A DNA stretch of 64,000 bases from positions 298,133 through 362,132 of the forward strand of contig NZ_JAASQI010000005.1 of assembly GCF_011762225.1 (NCBI RefSeq). Reading direction: 5' to 3'. The stretch is from Pseudochelatococcus lubricantis (GTDB lineage Bacteria; Pseudomonadota; Alphaproteobacteria; Rhizobiales; Beijerinckiaceae). Each line of letters starts with the position of its first letter. The first letter of the stretch is position 1. Below the pieces are notes generated by a model. That model saw only the letters and a list, made by a program, of their open reading frames with translations. It had not been told where the DNA came from and searched no databases. This document shows positions 52,204 through 60,866 of this stretch, one piece after another. The position numbers and the translations under genes were made by a program.

Positions 52204-54726
52204 ATGATGCATTCTCTTCTGCCACCGAAACCCCTGTTGCTGGCTGACGCAAACCAGAGCGCGTTGACGGCAATGGCGCTGGATGCGTTCCGGGCCGGCC
52301 ATTATCAATATGCCCTTGCGCTGATCGATCGGAGCTGCCGGACGTTTGCCCCGGCGGCGGAACACTTGCGCCTGAGAGCAGCGCTGCGGCATCGCCTCGG
52401 CGACGCCGCCGGCAGTTATGACGATCTGCAGGCGGCGGCACAGATGCAGCCGCCGGATTTCCAGGGACATTTTCTGCTGATGGGTGCTGCTGCGCGGCTC
52501 GGCAGGCGCGACGAAAGTCTCGCCTACGCCGAACGGCTGCTCACAGCGGCGGACGCGGCGGCATATACGCGCAGGTCGCTGCGCGTCCTTTCCTCCGTCT
52601 GCCCCGAAGGCCTCGGCTGGTGCGTCCTCGCGGGCGAAACGGTGACCGTGCATCTTTACTGGAACGGCGCTCCGTCGCTGCGCATCGAGACTTTCTGGGA
52701 CGGGGAGCGTGAGACTCGCGATATCGGGAGGCGGGAGCGCGGCGCCCATGTGTTCGACCACCGCGCGGTCGTCGAACTTCCCTGGCGGCCCGGCGCCGCC
52801 AGGTTTTCCGCCGTAACTTCCGTGCCCCTGCTGGGCGGACGGATTTCCGCGCCCCGTTCCACGGCTGAAGGAGAAAGCACCGAGGTGGTCAACGGCCAGT
52901 TACTGGCCGCCCCCGTTGCGGGCGGGGTGCCACGCATAACGGTCGTCATTCCTGTCTACCGTGATCTGGAGGCAACCGTCGCCTGTCTCGAAAGCGTCGT
53001 CCGGCATTCCGCCGGGCGGGCTTCCATCGTCGTGGTGGATGATGCCAGCCCGGAACCGGAACTGTCTGCCTACGTTGTCCGCCTTGCCGAAACGGGCGCG
53101 ATAACCTGTATCAGACGCCGGCAGAACGGCGGATTCATCGCTGCCGTCGAAAGCGCCCTGGATATAGTGGTGGACGGGGATATCATTCTGCTGAATTCCG
53201 ACACTGTCGTTCCCGCAGGATGGCTCGATGTCCTGACCGCGGTTGCCCATACGGACGAGCGGATCGGAACGGTGACGCCACTGTCGAACAACGGCGAACT
53301 GACCAGCTTTCCGGAGCCTTTTGTCGTCAACCCGCTGCCATCCGACGCGGTTCTTGCGATGCTCAATGACGCGGCCCGATCGGTCAACGGCAATGACGCC
53401 ATCGATATTCCCAACGGAATCGGGTTTTGCATGTATATTAAGCGCCGTTGCCTCGATAGCGTCGGCCGGTTCGGCGAACGATATCTCAGCCACGGTTATT
53501 TCGAGGATGTCGCGTTTTCCTTGCGCGCTGATCGACAGGGCTTTCGCAACGTGTGTGCGACCGGCCTCGTCGTGGCGCATCGTGGCTCCGCCTCCTATCG
53601 GCAAAGCAAGCGCTCGTTCGTTCTGCGCAACATCGGGGAAATCGCCCGCCGCTATCCGTCTCTGAGCGCCCGGACGGACTGGTTCGTCGCGCGCGATACA
53701 CTGAAGCCCGCACGGGAACGCATTCTGAAAGCGCTGCCGGATGCGGCGTGGCAGGCGCAAACGGCGGTTTTCGTCTCCGCCGCCGCACACACACCGTTCG
53801 ACCGGGCCGTCGATAACCTGTGCGGGGACGACGGCGCAGGCCGAATCCTTTTCCAGTCTCCGGCGGGGCATCCCCACGTAATTGTCGTCACGATGACGGG
53901 CGCTTTCGATTTCTCTGTCGCGGCCGATTGGCTTAATCCGGATGACAGGGCTTTTCTGACGAGAATAGCAGGACTGTGCGGAGCGAAGAAAAGCATCTGC
54001 CTTCTGTTTGCCGAACTGCCGCCCTGTTTGCTTGATCTTATCGGGCAACTTCAGGTGCCATGCGAAATCGCCGTGCTCGACGAAAAAGCCCTGCTCGACA
54101 ATCCATCCGCCACTGCCCTCCTCCGTCATGCGGAGCGGATCCACGCAGGCTGTGAATCCGCCGCCGCCATTCTGCGTCAGTCCGCCCCCGACGCGCCGGT
54201 GGCAACCGCTCCGCTCATGACGATCAACCGTCAGCCGGCTGAAACCCCCTCCGTGACCCAAGACGCGCCGATCGCGATTCTGCCCCTCGAACCCGGCATT
54301 GCGGCGTGGCGAGACGTCGAGGCGCTGGGGCTCGAATTGCATCGGAGAGCGGACAGGCGGGAACTGATCGTGATGGGAACAATCATGAACGAGGCTCCTT
54401 TGATGAGAATCGGCAACATCATGTCCCTCGGCGAAGTATCCGCCGGCGAGGTAGCTGATCTCCTGAAGCTCTACCACTGCGGCGCCGCCTTCATCGCTGG
54501 CGGGAGCCACCGGTTCTACGACGAGCGGCTGCCGGCTCTTGCGAAGGTGCGCGTGCCCGTCGCGGCACGTTCTGCCGGCATTCTGGCGGAACTCGTCTCC
54601 GGCTCCACGGATCTTGCAATAGAACCCAAGGCGACACCGCGCGACGCGGCGGCGGCGGTCGTGTCGTGGTGCAGTGCCGTCGCGGCCCCGGACGAGCCCG
54701 CATTACGCAACGGAACAGACACATGA
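52204..54726 (+). CDS. Large bifunctional-looking glycosyltransferase (TPR + GT2 + C-terminal GT-B-like domain)
   Basis: An 840-aa protein. Residues 15-125 look like TPR helices (ALDAFRAGHYQYALALIDRS). A small beta domain follows. A GT2 domain (about 240-500) has VVIPVYRDLEATVACLESVV, the nucleotide-site aspartates VVVDDASP, the metal site LLNSDTVVP and the acceptor region GYFEDVAFSLRADRQGF. The last 270 residues resemble a degenerate GT-B domain (MGTIMNEAPLMRIGN). The next gene starts inside its stop codon (ATGA), which implies that the two large enzymes are made together. Confidence 0.85.
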   Translation: MMHSLLPPKPLLLADANQSALTAMALDAFRAGHYQYALALIDRSCRTFAPAAEHLRLRAALRHRLGDAAGSYDDLQAAAQMQPPDFQGHFLLMGAAARLGRRDESLAYAERLLTAADAAAYTRRSLRVLSSVCPEGLGWCVLAGETVTVHLYWNGAPSLRIETFWDGERETRDIGRRERGAHVFDHRAVVELPWRPGAARFSAVTSVPLLGGRISAPRSTAEGESTEVVNGQLLAAPVAGGVPRITVVIPVYRDLEATVACLESVVRHSAGRASIVVVDDASPEPELSAYVVRLAETGAITCIRRRQNGGFIAAVESALDIVVDGDIILLNSDTVVPAGWLDVLTAVAHTDERIGTVTPLSNNGELTSFPEPFVVNPLPSDAVLAMLNDAARSVNGNDAIDIPNGIGFCMYIKRRCLDSVGRFGERYLSHGYFEDVAFSLRADRQGFRNVCATGLVVAHRGSASYRQSKRSFVLRNIGEIARRYPSLSARTDWFVARDTLKPARERILKALPDAAWQAQTAVFVSAAAHTPFDRAVDNLCGDDGAGRILFQSPAGHPHVIVVTMTGAFDFSVAADWLNPDDRAFLTRIAGLCGAKKSICLLFAELPPCLLDLIGQLQVPCEIAVLDEKALLDNPSATALLRHAERIHAGCESAAAILRQSAPDAPVATAPLMTINRQPAETPSVTQDAPIAILPLEPGIAAWRDVEALGLELHRRADRRELIVMGTIMNEAPLMRIGNIMSLGEVSAGEVADLLKLYHCGAAFIAGGSHRFYDERLPALAKVRVPVAARSAGILAELVSGSTDLAIEPKATPRDAAAAVVSWCSAVAAPDEPALRNGTDT

Positions 54727-57188
54727 CCGCGCCGGAAAGCACAAGGGCGGGCAATCACAAGCTGGCGGGCACGCTGCCGCACGATCAGGCGGCGGGCGCC
54801 GATCCCGCGGCCGGCCCAGCCGAACTCCACGGCGACTTCTTCCGCCTTTCCGAAACCATGTTCGGCGGCTGGGTCATCGATCTGTCTCAGCCGGAGCGGC
54901 GGATATGTGTCGAGATCTGGTACGAGGGCACCTCTATGCAGGTCGTCCGCGCGGATTGCTTTGTGCCCGAGCTGTGCGGCGAATTCGGCACGGACGGATG
55001 CCACGGTTTCCTGTGCGACATCGGGCAGGCGGCCATCGACGAGGCGGGCCTCGTGACGGCATATGTCGCCAACACCGATATCGCAATCGGCAACGTCGTC
55101 GCGCCCGACAACGGCGGCGATGCGCCGGAGCGGGTGGACATTCCCGGCTCCGTGCGATGGATTGGCGGTTTGCGCCTCATCGGCTGGGCGTGCGACCGCA
55201 TGAATCTGGATCGGCGGCTGCGTGTTTTCGCCTATTGCGGCAACGAGCTTGTCGGCGAAGCCCGCGCCGACAGGATGTATGAGCCCGAACGCGGCGAGGC
55301 GATTCCCACGGGCCCGTTCGGTTTTGAGATGATGCTGCCCCTGGCAATGGCCAGCGGCAAAATGCACGAGATCCGGGTCATCGACGAGCGGGGAACCGAA
55401 CTGTCCGGCAGCCCACTGGCGGTCGCGACCCTGTCGGACGATCTGTCGCGGCTGACCGGCTCGCTGACGCAGGCGGCCGACTTCGAGCCGCGTGCCGACT
55501 TCCTCCAGACGATATTTCCGGGCTCGCTGCCGTTCGACAGCTATGACGCATGGAAGCGGGCCTACCCGCTGCCGCCACTATCCCGGCATGTGTCGCGACG
55601 ATTCGGCATTCTGGTGATCGGCGAGGCGGATGCCATTGCCGATACGGTAGCAAGTATCGAGGCTTCGACGACGGATGACTGGTTTATCGCGGCTATCGAC
55701 GGCTCCAGGCCCTTCTCTGCAGCGGACTGGCAGTCCATCGAGGCCGAAATCGTCCGCGAGACGGCGCAGTCCGTCGTCATCCTGCACGCGGGAGACCGGC
55801 TGCATCCCGAGGCGCTCGAACGGTTGGCGGATGCCGAAAGCGGAGCCGCAACCGAAAACGGAAACGCCAGCGTCATCTACACGGACTGTGAGATGCTACG
55901 ACGCGACGGCACGCTCCTACCCGTCTTCAAACCGGCCTTTGATCTCGAACGCGCGCGCACCCAGGGATATCTCCACGGCCTTGTAGCCTTCGACGCGGAC
56001 CTGATACCCGCCCTGCCTGCGGCGGAGAACTTCTCCCTGCCGGTGATCGTGGCAGGAGCGGTGGCGGCCGCCATCCGGCAGGCACGACCGATTGTGCATC
56101 TCCCGCAGATTCTCGTGACCACGACAGAGCGCGAGCCTTCCGACGAGAGCGCGATCGCCGACGCGGCTGCCGCGGCGGCGCTGCTGACGGACGAAAGCAT
56201 CACCCAAGGCGCCACTGCCGACGACGACCAGACGCGGATAGAATGGGGGTATGGCGCGGTTTATCCCGCCCTGCGGCTGCGGCCCGCCATAGCCCACGAC
56301 ACCCACGTGACGATCATCATTCCCACCCGGGACCGGGAAGAACTGCTGCGCGCCTGTCTTTCGACCCTGCGCGAGCGGACCGACTGGCCGCATTACGATA
56401 TCATCGTCGTCGACAACGATTCCCGCGACGCCGACACCCTGGCCTATCTCGCGGAACTGGAGGAGGACGGCGTAACCATCCTCAGACAGCCGGGACCGTT
56501 CAACTTCTCCCGCCTGAATAACGCGGCGGCGCGCATTGCCCAGGGCTCGCACCTGTTGTTGCTGAACAACGACACGGAATGCGCCGAAAGCGGCTGGCTG
56601 ACAGCCATGCTCGAAGCCGCCCATGCGCCCGATGCCGGCGCCATCGGCGCCCGCCTGCTATGGCCGAGCGGGATAGTCCAGCATGGTGGCGTGGTGCTGG
56701 GCCCCTACTTCGGCGCGGTCCACGCCTTCAACGATTGTCTGGCAGAAGACACTGCCTACGACGACCTGATGTGCACCACCCGCGAAGTGAGCGCCGTGAC
56801 AGGCGCCTGCCTGCTCGTCCGGCGGGAGGATTACTGGTCCGTGGGCGGTCTCGACGAGCGGCTGTTCCCTGTGAACTTCAACGACGTGGACTTCTGCCTG
56901 AAGCTGCGCGCGGCCGGAAAACGCAACATATGGACACCGCACGCGACGCTGCTGCACAAGGAATCCGCCAGCCGCAAGCGCGACCTCACGACCGAACGCC
57001 GCGGGCGCGCCACCCGTGAACTGAGGGCCCTGCGCCTGAAATGGCGACACGCCCTGCTCGACGATCCCTGCTACTCACCCTCCCTCAACCGCGACGCCTA
57101 CCCCTATTCCGCCCTCGCCTGGCCGCCACGGAAAAGGCTGGCGCGAAGCAAGGCAGGGCTGGCGGAGCGGGGGGCGTTTATCGGGTAA
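54723..57188 (+). CDS. Large glycosyltransferase (two beta modules + degenerate GT-A + GT2)
   Basis: An 821-aa protein. Two beta-sandwich modules open it (about 37-125, FGGWVIDLSQPERRICVEI, and about 143-245, IGWACDRMNLDRRLRVFAY). A weak GT-A-like domain follows (285-480). A catalytic GT2 domain (528-790) holds HVTIIIPTRDREELLRACL, IVVDNDSRDADTL, LLLNNDTECAESGW and FNDVDFCLKLRAAGKRNIWT, split by a turn at about 725. The start overlaps the previous stop as ATGA. The GT2 half is of the O-antigen/rhamnosyl type. Sugar and acceptor cannot be read from sequence. Confidence 0.87.
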   Translation: MTAPESTRAGNHKLAGTLPHDQAAGADPAAGPAELHGDFFRLSETMFGGWVIDLSQPERRICVEIWYEGTSMQVVRADCFVPELCGEFGTDGCHGFLCDIGQAAIDEAGLVTAYVANTDIAIGNVVAPDNGGDAPERVDIPGSVRWIGGLRLIGWACDRMNLDRRLRVFAYCGNELVGEARADRMYEPERGEAIPTGPFGFEMMLPLAMASGKMHEIRVIDERGTELSGSPLAVATLSDDLSRLTGSLTQAADFEPRADFLQTIFPGSLPFDSYDAWKRAYPLPPLSRHVSRRFGILVIGEADAIADTVASIEASTTDDWFIAAIDGSRPFSAADWQSIEAEIVRETAQSVVILHAGDRLHPEALERLADAESGAATENGNASVIYTDCEMLRRDGTLLPVFKPAFDLERARTQGYLHGLVAFDADLIPALPAAENFSLPVIVAGAVAAAIRQARPIVHLPQILVTTTEREPSDESAIADAAAAAALLTDESITQGATADDDQTRIEWGYGAVYPALRLRPAIAHDTHVTIIIPTRDREELLRACLSTLRERTDWPHYDIIVVDNDSRDADTLAYLAELEEDGVTILRQPGPFNFSRLNNAAARIAQGSHLLLLNNDTECAESGWLTAMLEAAHAPDAGAIGARLLWPSGIVQHGGVVLGPYFGAVHAFNDCLAEDTAYDDLMCTTREVSAVTGACLLVRREDYWSVGGLDERLFPVNFNDVDFCLKLRAAGKRNIWTPHATLLHKESASRKRDLTTERRGRATRELRALRLKWRHALLDDPCYSPSLNRDAYPYSALAWPPRKRLARSKAGLAERGAFIG

Positions 57189-57489
57189 TGCAAGGGAGAC
57201 TGATAGAGGTCTCGCCCCTCCTCAGTACCGACAACAGATATCATGATGGTAAGATAACCCGAATACCAGACGGTCACCCCCCTCCGCCTGTCACTGGCAA
57301 TTCCGCTGATGGAAAAAATTGTACAGCGACGTCAAGAAAGAACCGATCCGCGAGACGATCAACGAATAATTATGTCGTTTTCATTACACGAGACCTTGCG
57401 TTGAATATGAATAACAAACATAGTTTTCATTGCGGATAGAGGTATCATCTGTTAAACAAGGAAACCTTTCGAACCTGAAAAGTGAAATA
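57189..57489. other. AT-rich intergenic region at the edge of the glycan locus
   Basis: About 300 bp. Base composition drops sharply after 57290 compared with the glycosyltransferase genes. No gene or stable hairpin is evident. It should contain the promoter of the following unknown gene. Confidence 0.4.
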
Positions 57490-58812
57490 ATGCTTAATAT
57501 AGCTGACGCGATCGTAAAGCCGATTGGGATCGGCAGACAGGCGGTTAGGCTCGCATGCCTTGTTTCTGGCCGTGTCGATGATGTAATAGTGGCTTATGTT
57601 CAGGGTATAAGGGCTGGCGAAAGCCGTATTAACGGTAACTTCAGGGCAGGTGACGTTATCGAGTTTCCCATCAGGTACCTGCCGTGGGTCGAACTGCCGA
57701 CTGAAATACGTTTTGCGCGGCGAGATAACGACGCTGACATTTCAGCACCCTTCGAATTGCGGACGGTTGACGAAGCCATCATGCTGGTCGGCATGGGGCA
57801 GATCGTTGTCGACAGCATGACCATATCGCAGGGCATTGTCCGCGGCGTGGCGTTCAATAGAACCAATGGACTGCTCAAGCCGCAGCTTTTCGCGCGCATC
57901 AATGGCCTGGTTCCGCGCTCTGTGGATATGGAAGAGCCCCGTCTGATGGACGAAGGAGGCGCCAGCTTCCGCTTCGCCGTCCAGTTGTTACCCACCGACA
58001 TCAGCGACAGCGGGTTGTCTATCGAGCTGTATGTGGCCGGAGGCCGTACTGTTCTGGCGTCGCTCACACTTAGCCGACCTGCGAATGACGAGTTAGAGAG
58101 GCGGCTTATTGCCCTCGACTCGCGCGTGCAGCAGATACAGGATGCTTCCAGCTTTCATATCAAATCGCTGCGTAACGAACTCAAAGAGCAGATTACGGAC
58201 GTTCAGCGCAGGGTCGACACTTTCATCGAATATGCTTCGTCGTTCATCTTTGATCGGATTGCCGGTGAGCGTAGGGAGGAAATCGCCCCGATCGATCCAG
58301 CCCTACAAGCCCAGATGGAAAATCTGAGAAGCTTTATCAATGCGGTGCCGGCGATTTCCAGCGGATCGAAGAAAAGTGAAGGCGCTGCTCCGACCACCGC
58401 TACTTATGTCGACCTCAATTCCGACCTGTTTACATTGGGCTGGTATGCTGTCGAGGTGGTGGACGGAAACAGTTTCCGCTGGATGAGCCGCACAGGCATC
58501 ATTTTCAACCCCGACCCTGGCAGGATCATCAACGAAGTCTTGATCGTCATCGACAAGGTCTACGGCGCGACCTCCCCCCTGCTGAACTGCTATTTCGACG
58601 CCTTGCCGGCAGTTCTGGATATCACCGAGGATCCGGCAACATCGCGATTCATGGCGCGCTTGCAGTGGAGTGACGACATACCCGCCATTCCCGTGCAAAC
58701 GTTTCGAATCGAAAGCCAGGTAAGCGCCTCACCTGCACGGGCAGAAGGGTCGAACGACGAACGCATTCTCTCGATTGCCATCCGGGAGGTCGTATTCTTT
58801 TATGGTACGTGA
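57490..58812 (+). CDS. Unknown protein with two beta-rich modules and a coiled coil
   Basis: A 440-aa protein I do not recognise. The N-terminal 190 residues form two beta-rich repeats (KPIGIGRQAVRLACLVSG and IVRGVAFNRTNGLLKPQLFA) of the same type as the first modules of the neighbouring 821-aa glycosyltransferase. A helical, probably coiled-coil part follows (about 195-260, DELERRLIALDSRVQQIQDA). The C-terminal 140 residues are beta-rich. ATG 57490 is preferred to a TTG at 57430, though its ribosome site is weak. It may be a non-catalytic scaffold for surface-glycan enzymes. Its 3' end is overlapped by the read-out tail of the IS transposase. Confidence 0.65.
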   Translation: MLNIADAIVKPIGIGRQAVRLACLVSGRVDDVIVAYVQGIRAGESRINGNFRAGDVIEFPIRYLPWVELPTEIRFARRDNDADISAPFELRTVDEAIMLVGMGQIVVDSMTISQGIVRGVAFNRTNGLLKPQLFARINGLVPRSVDMEEPRLMDEGGASFRFAVQLLPTDISDSGLSIELYVAGGRTVLASLTLSRPANDELERRLIALDSRVQQIQDASSFHIKSLRNELKEQITDVQRRVDTFIEYASSFIFDRIAGERREEIAPIDPALQAQMENLRSFINAVPAISSGSKKSEGAAPTTATYVDLNSDLFTLGWYAVEVVDGNSFRWMSRTGIIFNPDPGRIINEVLIVIDKVYGATSPLLNCYFDALPAVLDITEDPATSRFMARLQWSDDIPAIPVQTFRIESQVSASPARAEGSNDERILSIAIREVVFFYGT

Positions 58813-59674
58813 GAACCACGTGCGCAAGAGCCCCGACGGCTTGGTCGACTCGGAGATACCCTCGCTGCCGCTCTGCTGACAGCAGGAGATCTACGGCGTC
58901 GACACATAAACTCTGGCACCATATTCTTGCGGCGACGAGCTTTACGGCGGCGAGGTAGTTTTCCGGGCGCTTGTCATATCGGGTTGCGATGCCTCGAAAC
59001 TGTTTGATCCTGTTGAAGAACCGTTCCACGAGATTGCGTTGCCGATAGACCCAGCGTGAGAACACGAAGGAGCCCTTGCGGTTTGTCTTCGACGGGATAT
59101 TGGCCCAGGCCTTTCGCTCTGCAGCCTTGGCCCGGATGGCATTGCTGTCATATCCCTTGTCGGCCAACAGGATATCTCCTTCACTGAGTTCGCCTGTTAA
59201 CGCGTCGGCCTGCGTGCAGTCAGCGACCTGTCCGCCGGTCAGACGCAGGTTGACGGGGCGACCTTCGGCGTCGACGAGCGCGTGGATTTTGCTCGTAAGT
59301 CCGCCGCGGGAACGTCCCGTACCGCCATCATCTCCATCCCTTTTTCCCGTGGCCGCATGCTGATGAACGCGGACACAGGTCGAGTCGATCATGACGATAT
59401 CACCATCGTAGGCTGCCGAGACTGCTGCAAGAAGCCGATCCCATACCCCGGCTCGGCGCCAGCGCACGAAACGGTTGTAGCAGGTGGTCGGCGGGCCATA
59501 ACGCTCCGGGATTTCCGCGCAGGGTGAGCCCGTTCGAAACCGCCAGAGGATACCATTCAGCACCCGCCGGTCATCGGCCCGGGGAACGTCACGGGGCTTG
59601 TTGGGCAAAAGCGGCGAGATAATCGACCATTCGTGGCCGGTTAGTTCGTAGCGACGACGCGTCATCAAAGGCAT
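58649..59674 (-). CDS. IS5-family (IS427-like) transposase reading out of its element
   Basis: DDE transposase. The first 261 aa lie in the IS and are complete: PRADDRRVLNGILWRFRTG, the first Asp in DIVMIDSTCVRVH near 97, the second in LLADKGYDSNAI near 167, and the Glu in RQRNLVERFFNRIKQFRG near 215. In this family the stop codon usually falls in the terminal repeat. Here the last codons before the repeat are out of phase with that stop, so the frame continues 80 codons into the 3' end of the neighbouring gene, antisense. Activity of the longer protein is uncertain. Confidence 0.85.
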   Translation of the reverse strand: MPLMTRRRYELTGHEWSIISPLLPNKPRDVPRADDRRVLNGILWRFRTGSPCAEIPERYGPPTTCYNRFVRWRRAGVWDRLLAAVSAAYDGDIVMIDSTCVRVHQHAATGKRDGDDGGTGRSRGGLTSKIHALVDAEGRPVNLRLTGGQVADCTQADALTGELSEGDILLADKGYDSNAIRAKAAERKAWANIPSKTNRKGSFVFSRWVYRQRNLVERFFNRIKQFRGIATRYDKRPENYLAAVKLVAARIWCQSLCVDAVDLLLSAERQRGYLRVDQAVGALAHVVLTYHKRIRPPGWQSRECVRRSTLLPVQVRRLPGFRFETFAREWRVCRHSTASAP

Positions 59675-59742
59675 CCTTAGTTGGAAGCCTTGAATCAGAG
59701 AACGCCAGAAACGACAAGCAATTTTATGAGTTTACGCCGTAG
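58891..59742. mobile_element. IS5-family insertion sequence, 852 bp
   Basis: Terminal inverted repeats CTACGGCGTCGACACATAAA (58891-58910) and, read on the minus strand from 59742, CTACGGCGTAAACTCATAAA agree at 17 of 20 positions. The target repeat may be the TA just inside CTA/TAG, as in the IS427 group. It lies 78 bp beyond the unknown 440-aa gene and its far end stands 2 bp from the next IS. Confidence 0.85.
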
Positions 59743-59744
59743 TA

Positions 59745-60578
59745 TCAGGACTCGTTGATTTATAGGCAGAAGGTGACGGCGGCGGCGATGCATATGGCGG
59801 AAAAGAAGGTGTGGGCGCATCGATCATAACGTGTTGCGATGCGTCTCCAATCTTTGAGACGGCCGAACATGATCTCGATCTTATGGCGCTCTCGGTAGAG
59901 GACAGCATTATGCGGGATTGGGTTCTTTCGTTTGGCGCGTGACGGAATGCATGCTGCTATCCCGCGCTCGGCCAGATCCTTGCGCAACCAATCGACGTCG
60001 TAGCCCTTGTCTGCCAGCAGTTCCTTGGCCGGTGGCAGGTGGGGTATCATCAGGCGGGCACCCCCGTAGTCGCTCATCTGACCTTCGGAAAGCAGCATGA
60101 CGAGGGGACGGCCCCGGCCGTCGCAGACGGCATGAAGTTTGGAGTCCAGGCCGCCCTTCGTTCGTCCGATACGTCGGGAAACATCCCTTTTTTAGCAGGC
60201 TCGCCGCCGTGCGGTGAGTCTTCAGATGCGTCGCATCGATCATGATGCGATCTGGCTTTGGCCCCCTCGGCCGCGAGCGACGCGAAGATGCGGTTGTTGA
60301 AGACGCCCCCATCCGGCTCCAGCGGATGAAGCGGTTATAGAGCGTCTTGGGCGGTCCATAACCCGCAGGCGCGTCCTTCCACTGCAAACCGTTGCGGATC
60401 ACGTAGACGATGCCGCTCACCACGCGACGGTCATCCACCCGCGGCACGCCATGCGAACGGGGAAAATGCGGCGAGATCCGCGCCATCTGACGCTCGCTCA
60501 ACAGAAACAGTTCGGCCATAAAAACCTGCTACCATCGCCAAAATGAGGCATTTATCAACGCAAATTAATAGGTCCTGA
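59745..60578. mobile_element. Second IS5-family element, 834 bp, abutting the first
   Basis: Ends TCAGGACTCGTTGATTTATA (59745-59764) and, on the minus strand from 60578, TCAGGACCTATTAATTTGCG agree at 13 of 20 positions. They contain the transposase stop codon (59760-59762), as is usual for this group. No clear target duplication is left, consistent with the neighbouring IS having inserted at its edge. Confidence 0.8.
59760..60519 (-). pseudogene. IS5-family transposase with frameshifts
   Basis: The N-terminal part MAELFLLSERQMARISPHFP to WSRMG is in one frame. Two extra G at about 60306-60311 and one extra base near 60264 shift the frame and restore it (KPDRIMIDATHLKTHRTAASLLKKG). After the A-AAA-AAG run at 60187-60193 the frame changes again. 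The C-terminal part GLDSKLHAVCDGRGRPL, ELLADKGYDVDWLRKDLAERG and ERHKIEIMFGRLKDWRR is in a third phase to the stop at 59760. A -1 slip at the A-run would not reach that phase, so this is a decayed gene and not programmed frameshifting. Confidence 0.8.
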
Positions 60579-60866
60579 GCCTAGCGGATTGTGCTGTCTC
60601 ATCGCGTGTCGATCACGATGGAGGCGATATTCGGCGTCGAGGCGCGTGAGGAAGCCTACTCCGGCGTGCAGGCCCTGAAACTGCTGCCGCCGCATGATTA
60701 CTGCCAAAGACTCAAGCCGCAGCCCCGGCCGGGCAACACCTTCCCGCCGCCGCGACAAGAAACAAGAAACAAGAAACCCAGCAACCAGCATAAGCCTCGG
60801 GAAGCCACTTGATTTCCTCGGAGCGCCGGCAAGCTGTCAGCGCCAACCTTCGTCAGTCCAAAACAA
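60579..60866. other. Remnant DNA between the IS pair and the GT25-like gene
   Basis: About 288 bp, GC-rich up to 60850, then abruptly AT-rich. A 73-codon plus frame (60591-60812, ending PQPRPGNTFPPPRQE) has no family I know. It may be a fragment of a gene cut by earlier rearrangement. No intact gene is supported. Confidence 0.4.

Noticed and set aside
59908..60100. Short plus-strand frame within the second IS
   Set aside because: Shadow of the transposase coding strand.
60187..60193. A-AAA-AAG slippery heptamer in the second transposase, as a programmed -1 frameshift site
   Set aside because: The heptamer is in the correct phase, but a -1 shift leads to the wrong frame; the C-terminal part needs a +1 (or -2) change, and other indels are present upstream, so decay explains it better.
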